Shown one piece after another: positions 12,266 through 22,999 of a stretch of DNA of 64,000 bases (its first letter is position 1; each line of letters begins with the position of its first letter). The position numbers were made by a program, and so were the translations under genes. The DNA is from Dendrophyllia cribrosa (Eukaryota; Cnidaria; Anthozoa; Scleractinia; Dendrophylliidae). Below the pieces are notes generated by a model, which was given only the letters and a program-made list of their open reading frames with translations, was not told the origin of the DNA and ran no database searches. The stretch lies in assembly GCA_024195265.1 (NCBI GenBank), contig JAJLRJ010000014.1, forward strand, positions 14,572,459 through 14,636,458. The letters are read 5' to 3'.

Positions 12266-12441
12266 TATTCAATGATATATCTAAAATTGTAACTGATAAT
12301 GAGTTGTGTTTTAGACGAAACATGTATTACAAACGTAAAATGTTGTTCTCTCTTTGAAACTACTTGTGAGTCCGCTGTTAACACGAACTTGAAATAATTT
12401 TTCACAGAGAATTCAGTATAGGTCACACTTCATCTCATCTT

Positions 12442-12737
12442 AAGGTGCTGTTACACGAGGCAATTTTTTCCTGCAACTTGCAACGCAACGCTGACGAGTG
12501 TCGCCTTCATCATTGCTGATTACATGTTACACGTTTGCAACTTGTTTCGCAACGTTGCAAAAAGGAGATAAGTGGTCAACTTTTTCTGCAACTCGCAACG
12601 CAATTTTTCGTTGCGAAACATGTTGCGCAGAGAAGGTGTTACACGCGCAATTTCATCCGCAACTTGTCTCGCAACGGCTCTCGTCAACATTGCGTTGCAA
12701 GTTGCAGGAAAAAATTGCCTCGTGTAACGGCACCTCG
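12442..12737. mobile_element. Foldback MITE with long arms (GTTACACGAGGCAATTTT type)
   Basis: AGGTGCTGTTACACGAGGCA, followed by ATTTTTTCCTGCAACTTGCAA, is matched by the inverted arm ending TTGCCTCGTGTAACGGCACCT. Open frames on both strands here come from the palindrome. Confidence 0.85.
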
Positions 12738-14269
12738 CTACATTTATCACTGCATAAATTACACATGACACTCACGGCAGAAAAGAAAAGCAATTTGTGT
12801 AGGTAGAACTGACAAACTCAGTAAACTCTTCACTGACTTCATTGGAAAATATTTTTGAACACACCCATTTTGTTAACAAGTTATTGAAACATTGTGAAAC
12901 CACGTAAATTGCTAATTATGCCATTACCAACTGTATAGACTTTAGGAGCCTTTCAAACAAGATAAAATGAGGTCTAATAAGATGGAAAACAAATGGAATT
13001 TGGCTGGTTTCAACTTCAGCTTGCGTGTGCCACAACTTCAACCTCCCCCGCAGCTATTAATCTTAAGTGTGCCTCCAAATCTCGAAAAATCCTTTCGCTG
13101 ATAGACAGAAGGCTTGATTTTCAAGAGCTCATACTTCGTCTTTTGTGTTCAACAAACGTTCCACTTTGTCCACTGATTTCGCCAGTCTTTATGAGTTACA
13201 GAACTATTAAAAACGTTTTTTAATCGTGGAAATAATTGCCTTTTTTGGACAAATAACAGTACCAGCTGGTGTTCTTGAGCACATTATTTCTTTTAGGCAG
13301 CTTTTAAATTAGCGTAAAAAAACAACTAGTGAAAAGGATGGTCATCAGAAGTTTGCACGAAACACCTTACTGTAAAAGCAAACAAGATCCTATTATTCCA
13401 CATTTATTAGTTTATGTGCTGTTTCTTCTTTTTTTAACTGTCTCTGTAGTTGTAGAAATTGTCAGCCAGAACTAACTCAATTTTTCAATAAGATTTCTTT
13501 TTTAACACAGCTATGTAGACAACCAAAATCCAATTGATTTTATTCCTTTGATCTTGTTTTGTAATCCCACTACATGCAACTGTATACCGAGGGCATATTT
13601 GTGAACAATTAGCTTTTCGACCAACAGTTTTAGTTATGTAGGCTATCTTAATGGTAATTGCTAAACCTTTCCAATCCAATTTTCACCCAAATAAAAGGAA
13701 CGTACAAAATCGACTGAATTCTTTTCTTGGTAAAGACGCAATCGCAACTATCACTATGAATGAACTAATTTTGAAGCTTGTTACTTGAACTGATCCAAAA
13801 GATAAGAAAAAATATCTTACGACCTTTGATTTATAGTGCCAGAAATGATATCATCCCTTTTACACACAAGAGAAACAGAGTTAAATAACGGATTTCCGTG
13901 CAAAATTTGCCAAGTTCCGCGTGCCAAAATGTAGAATCTATTTTCGTTCTAATGTTTATAATCCGCTTCGACTTTATCCTTCTTTCTCAGAGTCTTCCAA
14001 GCCCATATTCAGTCTGTATTTCTATATATATATTTTAAATACTATGTTTTAGATTTCGTGCGATTTTAGACCACTTCATCCGCAGTAAAAGCCTAAAAAG
14101 GCGTGTTAAACACTTTGGCTCTTAAACGATATTATCGAATTATATGTGTACAATCTTTCACATATACCTGAAAAATTTAGTCAAGCTTGTGTCATCTGAA
14201 GCTGTTCTAAAGTCCGCAAATAAAATAAGTACTCAAACCTTGGGAATGCAGTTCGGTTTTAACGTTTGT
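12738..14269. other. Unassigned AT-rich DNA
   Basis: No supported gene or repeat. Splice-like signals near 13820-13870 (minus) gave no recognisable protein. Confidence 0.4.
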
Positions 14270-14812
14270 GGATAAATTCCTTAATTTTGACCATTCGAAT
14301 GCCGATAGCAATTGAGCATTTCTTACATTTGGTGCTGTTTATTATGCTGTACAAGGTGGTTCTAACATTCGAGTCTGTGCTTGAAATCCTAATATGTGAC
14401 CATTCAAATGAAAGATACTGAGCAGTACTTTCCTTTGGTGCTGTTTATTATGCTGTACAAGGTGATTCTATTAAACATTTGAGCCTGTGCTTGAAATCCT
14501 AAAGTGTGACCATTCGAATGAAAGCTACTGAGCAGTACTTTCCTTTGGTGCTGTTTATTATGCTGTACAAGGTGGTTCTAACATTTTGGAGTCTGTGCTT
14601 GAAATCCTAATGTGTGACCTTTCAAATGAAAGCTACTGAGCAGTACTTTCCTTTGGTGCTGTTTATTATGCTGTACAAGGTGATTCTAACATTTGAGTCT
14701 GTGCTTGGAATCCTAAAGTGTGACCATTCAAATCAGTGAAAGCTACCGGGTAGTACTTCCCCATTGTTTATTATGCTGTACAAGATGGTTCTAACTTTTA
14801 AGTGTTGGTTGA
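14270..14812 (+). repeat. 106-bp satellite array, about five diverged copies
   Basis: Same unit as at 5.4 kb, but with CTTTGGTGCTG and GTCTGTGCTTGAAATCC variants and small indels, so spacing is about 106-113 bases. The shared variants show this array expanded separately. Confidence 0.9.
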
Positions 14813-16440
14813 GAACACTTAAGGAAAACAACCGAAGCGGTGTTCTATTTCCAGTGGCAATTCCGGCGAAAGCTACAATTTTCGCTGCATTTTAAAAGAC
14901 GAAATCACAGGTCAAACGTGCTATAAATGCGAGGAAAAGACCTAACGTTGTATTAAAATTGGAAACATGTTGTGCTCCATTTTGCAGAAGATATATATAG
15001 GTATATCACCAGGCCTTTTTGAGAAGGAAAAACTTCGAACTTGAATAACTGGTGCATACTAGATACATGTCTTAAATAAGCAAAACATTTGAAAATATAT
15101 TACGCGATGCCTTTAACTTCGGGGGTGGAAAGGAATAATGAATAAAGAAAAGCGTTAAAATACAAAATAAATAATGGATGTTGGCGTTTAAAACTTTGAG
15201 AATAATGAATAATGTACTAGCTAAAGAAGAGTGAATACCGATTTTATTCTTGTCAATAATGTAAATGAATCTCTAGCAAACTCGTCAAAGGTTAGAAAAA
15301 CACTCAGAGACTATTATTTTTAGTCTAAAAATGGGCCATCTGGAATATTTAAGTCATCGTAGATGTTGTTAACTTTTATTTTCAATGCATCTTTGTCAGC
15401 TATTTATCACTTTCGAAGCTTATCAGTCATTTAAAGAAAGAATAGGAAGCAACAGTTTGGTATTTGGCCTTTCAACTGTATTCTTTAAATAGCTAAGATC
15501 ATTAAGTTTGACGGTGGCCGGACAAGAAACATGTACCGTTCAGCAAATTCTTTCTTTACAGTGCATTCCCAAGAATGTTTAAATTTGAAAATGGAAACAA
15601 TCCTTAACAGGTTTCGTTTGAATACCGTAGTCCGGCATATGTTAGAACCCACACTTAGAAGTACGGGGTAATACGACTCCAGAAAGAGAAAAGGGTTATG
15701 GTTTGAAAGTTGTTTTCCGAATGTTCTCCTTTAAAACTCCCTGCAAACTAGAGTTCGATTCCAAATTATTTTGCACCAACCCGTTCTACAAAAAGCGATA
15801 TATCTATGTAAAACATTCATTGCTACCAAATTAAGAAGTCAATTTTCAGTGTCATCCAAACAGGAGAGGTGAAATCGTTTTAGAAATTTTAGATTCTTTT
15901 GACATTCATTAGTTAATTCATCACACAGGCTTGGCCATTTTTTTTTTAAGGTAAAGAGCCCCCCCCCCCCCTCTTAGATTTTTGGACAACATCTTAATGA
16001 AAGTTGGAACAATATTACCATCCCCAAATTGAAAATGTTTAGAAAACGTGATAAAAGTAAAAACGGTGACACGAAACTCGACTTGTGGACAGCTTCCATT
16101 TGAATGCTGCTTTTTCATTTTAGATGGGGTTTTCCTGCACTGACTCAAACCCACTTCGTATGTGATAATAAACAGCACCTCAAGCACGTACTTGTGGTAG
16201 AAAATACCAATGGAACGGTCACTTTAACATCTCTATGACGACATATTTGTATTATACGAGTGAATGCTGATTTCAATGTTCTGTGTGAAGTAGATTGCGT
16301 GCGTACTATGATTTTTTTCATGGACGATTTATTGCGCTTTGATTAGCTTCTGGAATTAACGAGACGGAGAGTAGAATTTAAAGCTTTCTCTTTTGTTTCT
16401 TTACCAAAAGAAGCGTGAAAGATTTTATTCTTTCTGCGAT
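14813..16440. other. Unassigned DNA with a C-run at about 15960
   Basis: A C12 homopolymer lies at about 15959-15972. Nothing else is recognisable. Confidence 0.4.
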
Positions 16441-16669
16441 TTAACCCTTTCACTCCCAGAGTCAATTATGAAGATATTTAGACTTAGTGTATTTCTAACT
16501 TTTAAGTCTGTCGACGAAATCCAACGGTGTGACCATTCAAATGAAACCTCTTCGATCTTCGGCTGTACTTTAAAATGGTACTAATTGTTATTCCATGTTT
16601 TCTAAAATGAAGTTCGGGATTTTTCTTGAATTTCGAATTTTGACGCTCTTGGGAGTTAAACGGGGTTAA
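16441..16669 (+). mobile_element. Full-length TTAA MITE containing one satellite-like core
   Basis: It runs from TTAACCCTTTCACTCCCAGAG to a mirrored end, CTCTTGGGAGTTAAACGGGGTTAA. The inverted ends are about 25 bp with TTAA at both outer edges, typical of piggyBac-type insertion. The interior holds CTAACTTTTAAGTCTGTCGACG and GTGACCATTCAAATGAAA, the core of the 106-bp satellite. Confidence 0.8.
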
Positions 16670-17231
16670 AGAATTTGACGTTTTCTCTCGCGGTAAAGGT
16701 AAAGCAAATGAATATGGATGCCATACACGTCATTTTCGAGCACTTGAAAAGTAAATATTAAACACGATGTTTTATTGATCCTTTAGCTGATAATAGAAAT
16801 ACGAGGTGCTTGAATATTACGTTACATTCAGTTTTTGATATGTCATACTGTATACAAAACGTAGTGTTTCCTTTTTGTTATGTACGGTGTTGTATACATA
16901 GACACACGACCTGTGCGCTTTATTTAGCGATTCCTTGTTGATTTATCTAAATAAAGCATATACAACCACCAAGTGTTACTGCGATTATGTGCAATTATCT
17001 GCCGTAACCGAAACAACCAAACAAATTGATCAGGCAACGCGGTGTTTGACAAAACAGTCGAAATATTCGCACGCATTTGAACCTGTGAGCTCATTATCTT
17101 TTGCACGCGCGCACGGGTTATCATCAATTACCTTTTTCTTCGTGTGAAATGTAAATACCGCTTCTTTGCATTTCCACCCACCGAATGTTTATGTTGAAAT
17201 TTGAACATCAATTTTGGCCATTTCCTAATCC

Positions 17232-17238
17232 TATAAAA
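17232..17238 (+). promoter_or_regulatory. Possible TATA box
   Basis: TATAAAA lies about 50 bases before the ATG at 17285 of the tentative plus-strand gene. Position fits, but there is no transcript evidence. Confidence 0.3.
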
Positions 17239-17284
17239 ACTCCTCTTGCTTTTTATAGACCTGCTTGTATTTCATGCCAAACTC

Positions 17285-17423
17285 ATGTCAACTGGGCATT
17301 CCTTATCGAAAGACTCCGGACGATATGCTGTCACGATCCGTGGCAAATTCTTTGACAAGAAAAAGAAAACGTTTCTACAAACCTTGCAGCGGCACACGAA
17401 GCAGGGATTTCCCGCCAAAATTG
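17285..17423 (+). CDS. Tentative first exon of the unknown gene
   Basis: The ATG opens a frame reading MSTGHSLSKDSGRYAVTIRG and KFFDKKKKTFLQTLQRHTKQ, ending GFPAKI at a GTAGGT donor in phase 1. The composition looks coding: basic, without low complexity. No family was recognised. It could also splice four bases later at GTCAAT, with the alternative acceptor at 17525. Confidence 0.4.
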
Positions 17424-20400
17424 GTAGGTCAATGACTTCGTTCTCGACTGTGCACGACGCCAGGCTCCCTGCAGTAAAGAAACTGGCAGTTAGTGGCTGT
17501 TAAATTGCTCTCCTACCGTTTTTAGACCAGTCACACATCCTGATGTTCACCAGAAGGACGAACCTTCAAGGCCAGGTGCCGTTGAAGCCGCTTGCGAAAT
17601 TATCAGTAAAAACGCGACCGAGCTGAACAGCTGTAAAGTAGCTTGTCGTGAGTTGAACATGCCAAAACGATTTTCTGAATTCATAGAGTTAGTACCGAGC
17701 TCAGACCCTGACCTAACCCGATTACGTCTTCCACTTCACTGGTTCTTAAGTGTCCAAGCTTGTGCTATGTAATGACAAGAAAACGCGTGTGTCTCGCTTT
17801 TCAACAGATTTTTGCCACTTCCGTCACAAATAACTCGACCTCTTGGCGCCAACGCTTTTCTGGTAGGCGGACTCGGACGTTTGTGATATATCACCAGTAA
17901 AACTTGACTCGAGCACGCGAGTGTTAATCGATAACCGCATGACATTGATTACCGTGTTTGGTCGAAGCTGGCTAATTTAAAAAATTCCGGCATGTTTTTC
18001 AGTCATTCACCATCGTGAGTACACTCACCCATCGGGTCAAACTGTCAACAGCGATTTACATAACAAGCCCGCGCTCGATCGAGCCCAGTGTATATACAGT
18101 TATGGAATGCTCGGTACAAATTCAGTTTAGATCTCAATTGTTTGGCGCCACGAGGCGTAATTTTGTGTGAGAGAGGTGTGTGTATGTGGGCTTATTTTTC
18201 CTTTCATTATTTGTCTACATAGCTCTTTGTTTGTACCCGAATTGAATGAACAAAAGGTGTCGGATTTAATCGCTCGTAGTTAGTTGTTGATAGTGATCTA
18301 TATGTTTGAACTTCTTGTGGAGTACCTCGTGTCTGTCAGTGCGAATTCTGTCGCTGTAGTTAGCTAATTTGTTTTTAATTTCTCCACACTGCTATGTACA
18401 CACAACGTGACGGATAATTTTCTAAGGATTTCAGAACTAAGTGCAAAGTTTATTCAATTCATTATCAAGAATGATCTCTTGAATGAGCGCCGTCACCCCG
18501 GCGCCGCTACACAAGGCCGAAAAAAATTGGCTTAATTTTCAACGATTTAAATAAGTCACTTAAATCTAGTAAAACACGTGTCTTCTGACGCCAAAGGCTT
18601 ATAACCTTGTTAAATTTACTTTTCTTGTCACTTGTCACTTCAGCTACTAAAAGTGTCAAATTTGAACATTTTTCATTGCCAAATAGTTTTAACGTTTCAC
18701 GCAAGGAAAGTCAAAATATTGCTCAATGACTTGTGAATTGTCGGACTTTGGTATTTCATCCAGACTCGAAAGTTTTAAGAACCACATTGTATTGATCCAA
18801 TAGGGTTAAATTTACTCTGTCGCTTAAAGTTACTACTTTAATTACTTTTATCACATAATCTTTCAACATTATAGACTTCAACACCTAAGAATAACTCCAG
18901 GAATAAGAACGTTATCAACCGGCCGGGGAATAAGTACACGAAGGTGTTTGAAGGCATTATTAAAAAGAACCTTGTTTATTTGCTTTTACGCGGTGGACCT
19001 TTGGCTTTCCACATCACTGAAATAAGCGGAAAATACAATTTGTTTTTTTTTCAATCGAAAGACGCCCAGCCGGCGAGATCGGTCTTGTCTGCGTGCCTTC
19101 AAATCTTTATACTTTTTATTAGGTGTTAAACTGATAAGAATTGCATGTAAACTCAATTAGCAGACTGTTCACTGCTTTTGTGTTGCTGCATAATAAGCAG
19201 GGAAGATGACATCTCACCTATATTGCTTATGTCACTGAGGAATTTGTTTTGAAGAGTAATTTTCCCTTATCGTTTAGCTGAAGCCATTTATAAACTATCT
19301 GTTTTTGTTTTGATGTAAGGGTCACATAAGAATCTAAAAATATAGTATGATATGGAGCTTGAATGCTTTTGCGGTGACATTGTTTATCTCATTTTCAATC
19401 GCAATTTAACTATCACATCTCTCGTTGCGCTTGCTAAAACAACACATACTCTCGTCATTTGTGTTCCTAATTCTCTGGCTGTTTTGATCTTTTACTAATG
19501 CCTTCATTACTTATGACCCTTCTGTTATAAATAATCTTAACAAGACTGTAATTAGCAAATTTATCCAAGCCTTTTATTTTTTAGCTTGGCCGAGGTGTTT
19601 GGATTAAGTTGAAAACATGTTAAGAACCGGTATTGCTTAGCCACAAGTTGTCAAGCATTTTATCAATATCAAGTCCTCAAGAATGTCGCTTGACGTGCGT
19701 CCTATAAAACGCGAGTTAACCCCGACTCTCACTTCCACAGTCAAATATTGAACTCGTGTAATGTAGGCATAACTTTTGAGTCTTTGAACTAAATCCTATG
19801 GTGTGACCATTTAAATGAAAGCTACTGAGCAGTGCTTTCCTGTGGTTCTGTTTGTTATGCTATATAAGGTGGTTCTAACTTTTGAGTCTGTGGATGAAAT
19901 CCGCTTTAAAGTGTGACCATTCAAATGAAAGCTGCCGAGCAGTACTTTCCTGTGGTACTGTTTATTACGATGCTGTCCAAGGTGGTTCTAACTTTTTGAG
20001 TTTGAAGCTCTAAAGTGTGACCATTGTAATCAAAGCTCTTTATCAGAACTTGTTAATGATAGCGTTTGTTTTTCAGTACATTTTCAGTACATTTTTTGTA
20101 TATTACAAAACAAAATTTGGTATTTCGTCTTGAGTCAGTTTTGATTTCGTCACTCTTGGCAATGAAAGGGCTCAATTGGTTATCCCTGAACGTGTAGGAG
20201 TAGATATTGGGTTATTGTGACTCATACAGCATGGGCTAAATACCGGTATGACGTTTCGGAGGACTGCTATTTCCTTTTTAATCGCTAAAATTATAGTCAA
20301 CTGTTTTTATTAATTTTAATCTTTGTTTTCTTCAAATATTAGATTTGAAGGATTTGACTCAAACAGATGATCTGTTCACATCCTTATTAGTGGAAAAAAC

Positions 20401-22838
20401 GACGGTAAATACTAGTAAAATATTTTCTCTCTAATTTTCTAATATTCATTTTGGTGAAAATAAAGAAAGAACGTATCACTTTTTAAATCTAGTTTATGAG
20501 ATGTGTATTCAAGCCTGAAATGAACGTCAATCTATTGCAGAAAGAGCTAAAATTAGTCGTTTCACGTGATGCAATTGAAAACGTGGTTAGAATCCATAGT
20601 AGTTGGAGAGTTTTAAAAAACAGGTTGTATAATCACTCGTGATTCTAGCTGTTTGTAAACTTGTCATAGAACACTAGTACTCGAAGTTCGACTTGTTGAA
20701 ATGAACTATATCTGTGCTTAGTTAACATTTAGACTGGTTTTAGTGTTATTCATTTTTACCCGATTAGATGCTGGCATCAGGCGGATCTTGAGGTTATTTG
20801 AATCCAGTAGCTGGAGGTTATTTGAATTATTTGGAGGTTATTTGAATTATTTGGCATCAGGCGGATCTTGAGGTTATTTGAATCCAGTAGCTGGAGGTTA
20901 TTTGAATTATTTGGAGGTTATTTGAATCCATAGTAGTTGGAGAGTTTTAAAAAACAGGTTGTATAATCACTCGTGATTCTAGCTGTTTGTAAACTTGTCA
21001 TTAGAACACTAGTACTCGAAGTTCGACTTGTTGAAATGAACTATATCTGTGCTTAGTTAACATTTAGACTGGTTTTAGTGTTATTCATTTTTACCCGATT
21101 AGATGCTGGTATCAGGCGGATCTTGAGGTTATTTGAATCCAGTAGCCGCCTTCTTTATTTTGATTTTCACCTAAATAGTTATGAAAATTTACTCAGATAG
21201 CCCCAAACGTTATTGAATATTCTTGTTGTTCCTTGATTGTAAATTGCAACGCGCGATTGTTTCTACTGCTATTTTAATTTGTTTTTGTTTTTAATAATAT
21301 TTGCCCCCTAAAAATCTTTGACAACAAAACATGTGCGTGCATTACGAGTGATTTGGCCATGCAATATATTTGAAGGCCATAACTTGCAAACTCAAGCGCA
21401 ATTAACAGAGGTACTATATATCTGCCTTTATGGTAGACACTTTAAATCGTTATTATTGAAACCCAATTGCGCCTTTGGAATTTGTCAAGTGCACTAGTAC
21501 TGCTCGAGTGAACCGACAGGAAATGCCAAAGTCCCAATAATCAATATCTGCTTTAAGCTGGTGGATTTCCACTGTCGTGTAATTTTTGCCGGTGTACGGA
21601 AGTAAATTTGGCAAGGAAAAAAAGGAAAACAATTATCTGTGCCTGAAAATTGTATTGGAAATTGAAAATGTTTTTGCGTTTAACTGGGTGGTGTAATGAA
21701 ACGAATATCTCAAATGACAACAACATATTTCTAAATCGTTGACAATCCTGACAAGGAGAAGGCTAGCCTGCGAATACAGATGCCTCTCATCGCTCCCGGC
21801 CATCGGCCGGCCATCTCATCTGGCGCTCCCAGCCGCCGGTCGGCAACGAAAAGAGGCGGTTGTATTCGCAGGTTAGTAAAAGGCCAACCATGCCGTTAGA
21901 TAGTTATGAAGCGTTTTGAAGTTGAATTTGGGACTACCGCACTGAAGCGAATCCAGCTGGAGTTAGGCAGGAGGGCTAAAAAACTGACACCTCCCGATTA
22001 CAAGTCCAGCGCCTTAACCGGCACCAGGCCAATCCCGGGGGGGGAGGTACTCCCTATAATGGCCTATACGGGGATGCTCCGCCCGAAAGGGGTACTTTTT
22101 TTAGGCTGGAGGTATATGAAAGGGTCGGGATTTCACGAGTTGAAGTATGTGAAAGGGTAGGGATTTCACGAAGAATAGGAAATGGTAGCGAAAACACGAG
22201 TTGAAGCATAAAAAAGGTAGGGAAAACTGCAATTTAAGTATTATAAAAAGGGCCTTTCAAAATATATCAAACAGACGCACGCAAAGGCTACATGAAAGGG
22301 GTACCATTTTCAACGAAAGGTATATGAAAGGGGTACCATTTTCAATGAAAGGTATATGAATGGGGTACCTTTTCTGTCAAATTCGGTATATAAAAGGGTA
22401 AGGGTTTGGACCTCGGGGTGGAGCATCCCCGTACAAAACTTTGTTGAGTACCTCCCCCCCCCCCTCCCGGGAGGCCAATCCGCCTCTGCGTAATTAAAAT
22501 AAAGATTAAGTAGAGTGGCATACGTAAACATAGAAAGTTCAACCACCCTCAACGTTTTACGTATACATAAGCCATTCTCACATCGTCTCTTATTATATTT
22601 ACGCACATAAAGCCAGCTTAATTTACCAACGTACGCACGTGAAATTTATATATGCAGCAGTGGAAATCCACGCGCAACTTGTCGTAAGCAAATATTTCAA
22701 GTCATGAGACTGTGTCTCTCAGTATTTTTATTTTTAAACAGTAACAATACAGAAGACCAGTTATCGCAAGCCTTAACGTTGTCTCCTGTGCTAGCTCGAG
22801 AGCTCAGGAACGCCAAGCATCTGAAGATCCACAGTTGA
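17285..22838 (+). CDS. Multi-exon gene of unknown function (exons partly resolved)
   Basis: Three 3' exons (20343-20404, 20541-20623, 22742-22838) join in perfect phase and end in TGA, with an AATAAA signal about 155 bases later. Two possible 5' exons (17285-17423, 17531-17647) join in phase 1 and follow a TATAAAA. Whether the two groups belong to one gene is inference; at least one exon in between is missing from my model. The predicted protein is small, hydrophilic and has no motif I recognise. Introns contain the 106-bp satellite, a tRNA-derived SINE and a recently inserted transposon. Confidence 0.45.
17531..17647 (+). CDS. Tentative second exon of the unknown gene
   Basis: From an AG at 17529-17530 to a GTGAGT donor at 17648. 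The frame reads THPDVHQKDEPSRPGAVEAA, then CEIISKNATELNSCKVAC with three Cys. Phase 1 at both ends is consistent with the first exon. A competing AG lies five bases upstream. Confidence 0.35.
17648..18874. other. Unassigned DNA, probably intron
   Basis: No exon or repeat is supported here. Confidence 0.35.
18875..18943 (+). CDS. Weak candidate exon
   Basis: Between acceptor ACATTATAG and a GTGTTT donor, one frame encodes TSTPKNNSRNKNVINRPGNK, which looks like a disordered basic linker. Its phase-0 ends do not join either neighbouring exon as I have drawn them, so it may be spurious or need another exon. Confidence 0.2.
19735..20180 (+). repeat. TTAA-MITE remnant expanded to about three 106-bp units
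   Basis: Satellite units at about 19765-20020 are followed by the MITE right-end sequence (AATTTGGTATTTCG, CACTCTTGGCAATGAAAGGG). This shows the tandem units are embedded in a MITE frame. Confidence 0.8.
20343..20404 (+). CDS. Exon of the unknown plus-strand gene
   Basis: Acceptor TTCTTCAAATATTAG and donor GTAAAT bound a frame encoding LKDLTQTDDLFTSLLVEKTT. It starts in phase 1 and ends in phase 0, fitting the next exon at 20541. It looks like a helical, acidic segment; no family was recognised. Confidence 0.55.
20541..20623 (+). CDS. Exon of the unknown plus-strand gene, 3' end duplicated downstream
   Basis: From TCTATTGCAG to a GTTGTA donor, it encodes KELKLVVSRDAIENVV and then RIHSSWRVLKN. 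It enters in phase 0 and leaves in phase 2, completing a Ser codon with the exon at 22742. The last 35 bases and the donor are copied about 335 bases downstream by a local duplication, without the acceptor. Confidence 0.55.
20588..21150. repeat. 335-bp tandem duplication carrying an exon end and splice donor
   Basis: GAATCCATAGTAGTTGGAGAG begins at about 20589 and again at about 20924. Both copies run through TTCTAGCTGTTTGTAAACTTG to GGTTATTTGAATCCAGTAG with only a few differences. Between them lie short copies of GGAGGTTATTTGAATTATTT. Confidence 0.9.
21764..21880. mobile_element. Foldback MITE (TAGCCTGCGAATACAG ends)
   Basis: CTAGCCTGCGAATACAGATG is mirrored by GTTGTATTCGCAGGTTAG, with a GC-rich core (CGGCCATCGGCCGGCC). 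It is related in end sequence to the element at 39153. Confidence 0.75.
21950..22500 (-). mobile_element. tRNA-derived SINE fragment, split by a transposon
   Basis: The minus strand at 22035-21985 reads GGTTAAGGCGCTGGACTTGT followed by AATCGGGAGGTG. This resembles the D-stem to anticodon part of a Leu/Ser-type tRNA. The preceding bases (GGATTGGCCT) lie on both sides of the insertion at 22036-22471 because of its target duplication. Cloverleaf integrity is lost, so this is a SINE or tRNA pseudogene. Confidence 0.5.
22036..22471. mobile_element. G/C-capped non-autonomous transposon, copy 1, with 10-bp target duplication
   Basis: Flanked by AGGCCAATCC at 22026-22035 and 22472-22481. It begins with a G run then GTACTCCCTATAATGG, and ends GTACC, a C run and CTCCCGG. 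ATACGGGGATGCTCCGCCC is mirrored by GGGCGGAGCATCCCCGTA-like sequence (here one base different). The interior has repeated GGGGTACC and GAAAGGGT motifs. A 9-11-bp duplication is typical of Mutator-like elements. It is nearly identical to the element at 31500. Confidence 0.85.
22742..22838 (+). CDS. Terminal coding exon of the unknown plus-strand gene
   Basis: Acceptor TTTTTAAACAG leads into NNTEDQLSQALTLSPVLARE, then LRNAKHLKIHS and TGA. The entry phase matches the exon at 20541-20623. The C-terminus is helical and basic, with no recognised domain. Confidence 0.55.
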
Positions 22839-22991
22839 CGAACAAGTTGTACGTAATACAAACACATCAGTCATTAATTCGCGAAACCACTTGAACTCTT
22901 AAGGTATATCGTACGGCCTCTCATCTCGTCTTGGGTGAGATATGTTTTGATAAATAATCATCGGTGTCTATGTTGAAAAGCTGCTTTGAAC

Positions 22992-22997
22992 AATAAA
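22992..22997 (+). terminator. Polyadenylation signal
   Basis: AATAAA lies 154 bases after the TGA at 22836-22838 and is followed by T/G-rich sequence. Confidence 0.5.
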
Positions 22998-22999
22998 GT

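Noticed and set aside
12498..12806. Overlapping frames of about 100 residues on both strands
   Set aside because: Both come from a palindromic MITE whose arms are reverse complements.
13800..13870. Possible minus-strand exon with a GTAAGA donor, upstream of the VWC exons
   Set aside because: The short translation (DDIISGTINQR) has no cysteines and does not fit a VWC module.
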